Of a stretch of DNA of 64,000 nucleotides, positions 59,560 to 64,000 are shown piece by piece. Under the pieces are notes generated by a model, which did not search any database, was not told the DNA's origin, and saw only the letters and a list, made by a program, of their open reading frames with translations. Each line of letters begins with the position of its first letter. Position 1 is the first letter of the stretch. The position numbers and the translations under genes are program-made. This DNA is from Dactylellina haptotyla (Eukaryota > Ascomycota > Orbiliomycetes > Orbiliales > Orbiliaceae): the NCBI GenBank assembly GCA_031310005.1, contig CM062385.1, forward strand, positions 1,426,001-1,490,000, read 5' to 3'.

Positions 59560-62500
59560 AATCCGCGGATCGTCTCAAATGAATGAAAAGGATGAAAGGA
59601 TGAACTAACTAGCTCTCGGAGTGAATGAGTGAATGAATGAGAATGCCAGCAGGCTGTTTGGTTCGGTGCTCTGTCCACCAATGTGATTCCGGAGTTCGAA
59701 TTCAACCTGGCGATGGCAGTTTGGGCCAACGGAAAAATCGGGAAGGAAGAGGCTCGAACCCCGGCTGGGATGAGGTCCTCTTCGCCCTCTCTCCTCATAC
59801 GCTCCAACAAACCAGATCGGAATTGGTTTGAGAGATTGATTGAATATGCAAAGGGTGGGGAACCGAAACGCCCAGCAAAGCGGACGGGTAAGGGAACTGC
59901 GCAAACACGTTTTTGTTTGACACCACCACCACCAAACGGATACACTTAATATGATCGAATGCGCACACACATCAGACTTACCTGCAAAATTAAAAGAGCA
60001 AACCCGGATCGTATTTCGCGGTTGCGAATAGCAGATGCTGAGGTACCGTATTCACTCAGCCGCGTTTGCAATGATAATAAAACGAGGTTTTAGAAACTGT
60101 TCGAGAGAACTGGTCAGCTTCCCCTTCCGAAATCAAACGAAATTAGGAACCAAAGGAACCGAGAGGGCAGTCGGGAAAAGAGGCAGGCGGCAGACAGGCA
60201 AGCAGCCGGGCAGGCAATGCAAACAGTTGAGACAACAGTATCTTTGAATGAGGGCAGCCTGAGAGACGCATAGCAGCCTTATTCCTTCCTTCCTCTACCT
60301 TTGCATCTAGGCTGCGCTTCACACGTACGGAAAGTCCAAGAGACGCCGGACAATGTAAACAGGCCAGGAGAGCAACAGAGGAGATAGAAGAAGAAGAAAA
60401 TAACGGTGCGAGGGAAACGGGACCAAATCAATCCCTCCGCCCTTCAGTGCTGAATCGTAATCCGCTCTCAAGCCGCACAGACGCTGGCCCTGGATACGAC
60501 AAAGGAAAGTGAGGTGGGGATTTTTTTAATCACAACACAAAATCACCTCTCAAAACTCCTGCCCGCAAACGCTTGCGAAGGAGGGAGGGGGAAGGGGGAA
60601 ACAGATAATCGGTCGAATGCTGATATATGCAAAATGTGTATAATTCCGAGTGTGCACTTACCAAATCACGTTGGGGCTGCTGGGTAACTCGTATCGCTCG
60701 GCTTCGTCGTGTCGGGTAGGTTCGGTTTGCCAACAAACGACAACTTTTATTTTTCCTGTCTGATGTTTTCCGTCCAAGTGGTCTTTTGGTTGTTTTTGAC
60801 TCCCAGCGTCGTAATTCAACTATATTGGATCTATATCCGACGAATCCAAAAATATATTAGAATAGGGTCTCCTTTTGATTGAGCTGTCCTTTTTTTGTGC
60901 CCTTTCCTACTAGTTTCGTTGGGGAGGATAATAAAAAACTGATAAATTGCACTCTGAGAGTTCAAGAAATAATAACGAGGTTTCGCCCCTCTCTTTATTT
61001 TTTTTCCTTTCCTGTTTAAGCCCCTCAGATAACAAAGGTGAGAAATACGAATTCCACACCACAAGGTGGAATTCCCAAACATTTAAAGGCCGTTGTGGAT
61101 ATTCCATTGTCGTAAGGGTCAAATAATATTTAAAGGGATCCTTAATATGAATTTAAGGGTAGGAATTTGGAGAACTAGAGTGCAGTGGCAAAAGAAATAA
61201 CAAACGGTGGGAAGGCTAAAACATAAGAGGTCCATCGCGAAGCAACCAGAGGCGCGGCAACGGTTGAAAACACGATCCAGCACCATCACACGAACCCTTT
61301 CCGATTATGTGTAATATACGTTATAGCTGGTACCCGGCAGCATTGTCCCAGTGTTCAAGTGACTTACCAAGAGAGAAAAGTATCGGCGTTCTATAAAGTC
61401 GCAAGGCTCGCGCGGAATCCAGAATCGGGTGAAGATACGGAAATAATCGGAAACCGCATGCACATGCACATGTAGGTACCCTTTTGTTTAAGCGCGCTTA
61501 GAAAATGATATGTATTTTTTTCCTAGATAGGGGTGCTGTAATCGATTTTAAGGGGAATGAATCCGATATCGAATTGGATAGTAGGCGTTGGTTTCGAAAG
61601 TATACCGCTGGTGCTGCGATGATTAATGGGTACGCGACCACAACCAATAGCTCTTCACAGGAGACACTGTTTGCAAAGGCTTATACCATAAAAGCCATCG
61701 CCGAGCTATAAGAATAGGTGTTTCTGGTGTAATGATAACGGGAGAACGATTTTAACGGTGCTCTCAATTAACGGCGATGATGCAGTCCGGCAGGCATGTT
61801 GGAATATTTATAAATTTCTGATTGCCCTTGCACCCCGGCTTGAGTTGACATTTGGTACCTGAAGGTTCCCATCCAAGGTTAACAGTAGTTGTTTGAGATT
61901 CCCTTCATGCAGCGTTAGCCCGGTTTGGGTTGTGGCTTGCAGGGCACCAGCTTAGCTTCTGCTTGACTCTGCTTTGCCTCCTTGACCAGGGCCTCTCGTG
62001 TGGTTGGTGCAGCCATGAAACAATCACCTTACTTGATTGGAATAATTTCCCCATTGTACCATTGCTCGCAGACGTTGCAAACTACTGAAACGTCTACCGA
62101 GAAACATCCTGCATAATCAAATGTTAAATCTGTTCGGACGTTTACACGCCGATAGTCGACGCAGCTTAATTTCTGGCAATCTTCCACCATGTCCAACATC
62201 CATGGTTATTATCACTAAAGTTAAGTCAAGAATCTAGGTTTTGTGTCCCCCAAAATCACTCCATACCGGGATGGTGATAAAGTCATCTTGATGGTGATAT
62301 ACTAGCGGCGAGAAGTTCCAAAAGTGCCTCATTATCAGCTAGCTCTGACCAACCACTTGCACAAACAGTGTAAGCCCATCACACGCACACACTACCAGAA
62401 GCGAACAGTCCGCGAGCATTAACCAGTAACGTTCAAGTGGAAACTAATTCGTTGCTAGTCGGATTGGCAGCCCAAACCCTGCATCTAGAAACCAAATGGA

Positions 62501-63844
62501 AGCAATCTGTCAATTCTGCGGCTGCATCAATTAAATATTTCACTCGTCGCGCCCTTGCTTTGTCTCGATGCAAGCGTAGGAATATACGTATTACGCTACT
62601 GGGAGCTAAATGTATGCCATCGCCATTTTCGGTCTCAGTCTGTCGTCATTCGACGAGTCAATGGTGAAGCTGTTCCTAAAAATTTGATTGTTTATTACTT
62701 ATTTTTGTTATATCTCCCCGTTTAAAATAGAACCAATGACGGTAGTATACCTGAAGGGGGTCTATTTTCTTCTCCTTTCTCTAGAATGTTACCATTCCTG
62801 TGCAGAAGGACGGCCTCCACTAGGTCCTTAGCTGGCGAAATGCAGGTACCGATATTGGAGTTCGCTACCGGCTTCTCAACATTCGTTTTTCTTTCGCAAT
62901 GTTCCCTGTCCGCAATAATATTATGACATGGCCTCTCCTGGTACTGTCGATCCAAAATTGGCAGCGGTGGTCTGGCATCGTGTTCTCAATCCTTTTCTGT
63001 GCGAAAATTCCCCTTTACATCCGTTTCATGTGCTGCAGGTCGAGCATTCGGATGCCATGGACAATAAAACAGCATGCGATATACGGCGAACATGCAATGT
63101 TCAGCACACGTTTTCTCTTGGCCCTTCCATGTTCGCATGGGCCTGCATGGGTGCTCAGGTGCCCTGCCACACACCCTTCTTTTTCTGTTCTAGAACAAAA
63201 GCGAAAACCTGCCTCGCACTAGCGGCCTGAATCCACTAATCGGAGACCAATGATATCGCCGTTGTCCAAGGGAAGGGGCTTCCAGCGAAGTTGAGCTTTC
63301 ACACCCTGGTAAGTGAGGAGAGAAAAATTTTCGCTCCCTAGTTTCCCAGGAAAGGGCTAACTTTATCAGTGATATCATTTGTGTTAGCCTCATCCCCATT
63401 GAATTCGGATATCACAAGCGGAAGATTAACCGTGGCGCGAGCTGCAGAAAGTTTCTGTGCGGCGTCGCGCGCATGGACGAGGCAACATCTATGTTATTTT
63501 TAACTACGGGTCTGGGGCCTGTCCGCCATGCATGCGGGAGGTTTGCTGCGCGACAACACCAGCCTGGCCCAGCAATATTTTTTTGGTTTAAAAAGTGAGC
63601 GAAAAAAGCGTCCAGAGAATCTTGGTGGTCGACGACGGCATCACCGCTAGTCGTATCAGCTGGGACCAGCAGGAGATGCAATGAACGGTCAATGCGAAAT
63701 GACGATGGTCCGAGCTATCCGCACTATCGTCCCAGTAGTGAGCGTGAGGAATGAAAGGAGGCTGGAGGAAAAGCAAAAGCGAGAGTGGGTGCATGGATGT
63801 ACCCCTGTTGGTTGCAAAGTAAGTTCGGCGATGGAAGCTTCGAA

Positions 63845-63900
63845 ACTTCCATGAGACCTTCCATCAGTCTTCCACAGGCCTTCCACAGGACTTCCATGGA
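63845..63900 (+). repeat. Tandem ~11-bp repeat CTTCCAyvrgr, 5 units
   Basis: Five adjacent units each contain CTTCCA followed by TGAG, TCAG, CAGG, CAGG and TGGA, at 11-12 bp spacing, close to one helical turn. Confidence 0.7.
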
Positions 63901-64000
63901 CTTGCCGTATTCGGCGAGCTGCAGGATGGGCTCATCTAAAGGACCAATCTCCTTTCATTCCTAATTCCCGAGACTAACGCTGCAGGTCAAGATGCGCTTT

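Larger units (their letters stand above)
57737..64000. promoter_or_regulatory. Gene-free upstream region of the SFL1-like gene (6.3 kb, to window end)
   Basis: No open frame here resembles a known family, and no tRNA or mobile element could be seen. Open frames up to 219 codons (59286-59945, minus) come from GC-rich or low-complexity sequence. It holds a 9-bp minisatellite (58123-58194), a GGA-rich tract (about 58477-58530), CTT/CTG triplets (about 58850-58920), a 23-nt A run followed by C6 (59531-59559) and 11-bp tandem units near the end (63845-63900). It may be a long promoter, a long spliced leader on the minus strand, or hold a non-coding RNA; none is shown. Confidence 0.55.

Noticed and set aside
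59680-59790. T-loop-like GTTCGA strings (59693 plus; 59755 minus), possible tRNA
   Set aside because: The bases beside the loop do not pair as a 5-bp T stem, and no matching A-box, anticodon stem or acceptor stem was found.
59286-59945. 219-codon minus open frame
   Set aside because: Passes through the A23/C6 homopolymer as poly-Phe and has no recognisable domain.

Overview
This window looks like nuclear DNA of a filamentous ascomycete (Pezizomycotina). The evidence is short spliceosomal introns, Pezizomycotina-type proteins (ATR/UvsB, Csm3, SFL1-type HSF factor, NUXM complex I subunit, DASH Hsk3) and compact genes of mixed orientation. I could trace 23 genes and about 109 introns by reading frame, splice signals and family alignment from memory. 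The class is not decidable from sequence alone. Intron density is high: 22 introns in the ATR kinase and 12 in the IMP nucleotidase. No transposon, virus-like element, rRNA, convincing tRNA or CRISPR array was seen.

Layout: 1-1197 (-) SLT11/RBM22 splicing factor, cut by the window start; 1907-3223 (+) ERG6; 3659-5222 (-) zuotin; 5683-6522 (-) EXPERA/TMEM97-like membrane protein; 7472-8104 (-) Ser/Pro-rich conserved protein; 8915-17745 (+) UvsB/ATR kinase; 18527-20751 (+) ISN1 IMP 5'-nucleotidase; 21112-22139 (+) Csm3/TIPIN; 22298-24213 (-) cytochrome b2-type L-lactate dehydrogenase; 25027-27521 (-) TFIIF alpha; 27950-28222 (+) DASH Hsk3; 28515-30629 (+) Mediator Med17; 30955-31823 (-) complex I NUXM (20.9 kDa); 32093-36063 (+) Ski2 helicase; 36892-40915 (+) importin Sxm1/Nmd5; 41770-42335 (-) NC2 beta, with an overlapping 252-codon open frame downstream; 42616-44402 (+) Arp6; 45169-46335 (+) xanthine/hypoxanthine phosphoribosyltransferase; 46925-48451 (-) Rab GTPase; 49947-51485 (-) Hgh1; 51850-53675 (+) succinyl-CoA ligase beta; 53959-54690 (+) DUF3245-like protein; 55651-57736 (-) SFL1-like HSF factor; 57737-64000 has no recognisable gene.

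Functional themes: several genes serve basic chromosome and Pol II work. UvsB (ATR) and Csm3 (TIPIN) act in the same S-phase checkpoint and lie about 3.4 kb apart on one strand. TFIIF alpha, Med17 and NC2 beta are general Pol II factors, and Arp6 belongs to SWR-C. Ski2 and SLT11 act on RNA. ERG6 and a sterol-linked EXPERA protein lie close together. ISN1 and the phosphoribosyltransferase both handle purine salvage. Most are housekeeping genes, so I see no operon-like cluster or novel pathway.

The most unusual features are architectural: exons of 5, 6, 8 and 11 nt; two GC-AG introns; one Rab-gene junction that I could not close with canonical splicing; a long open frame overlapping the NC2 beta stop codon; and about 6.3 kb of gene-free DNA upstream of the SFL1-like gene.
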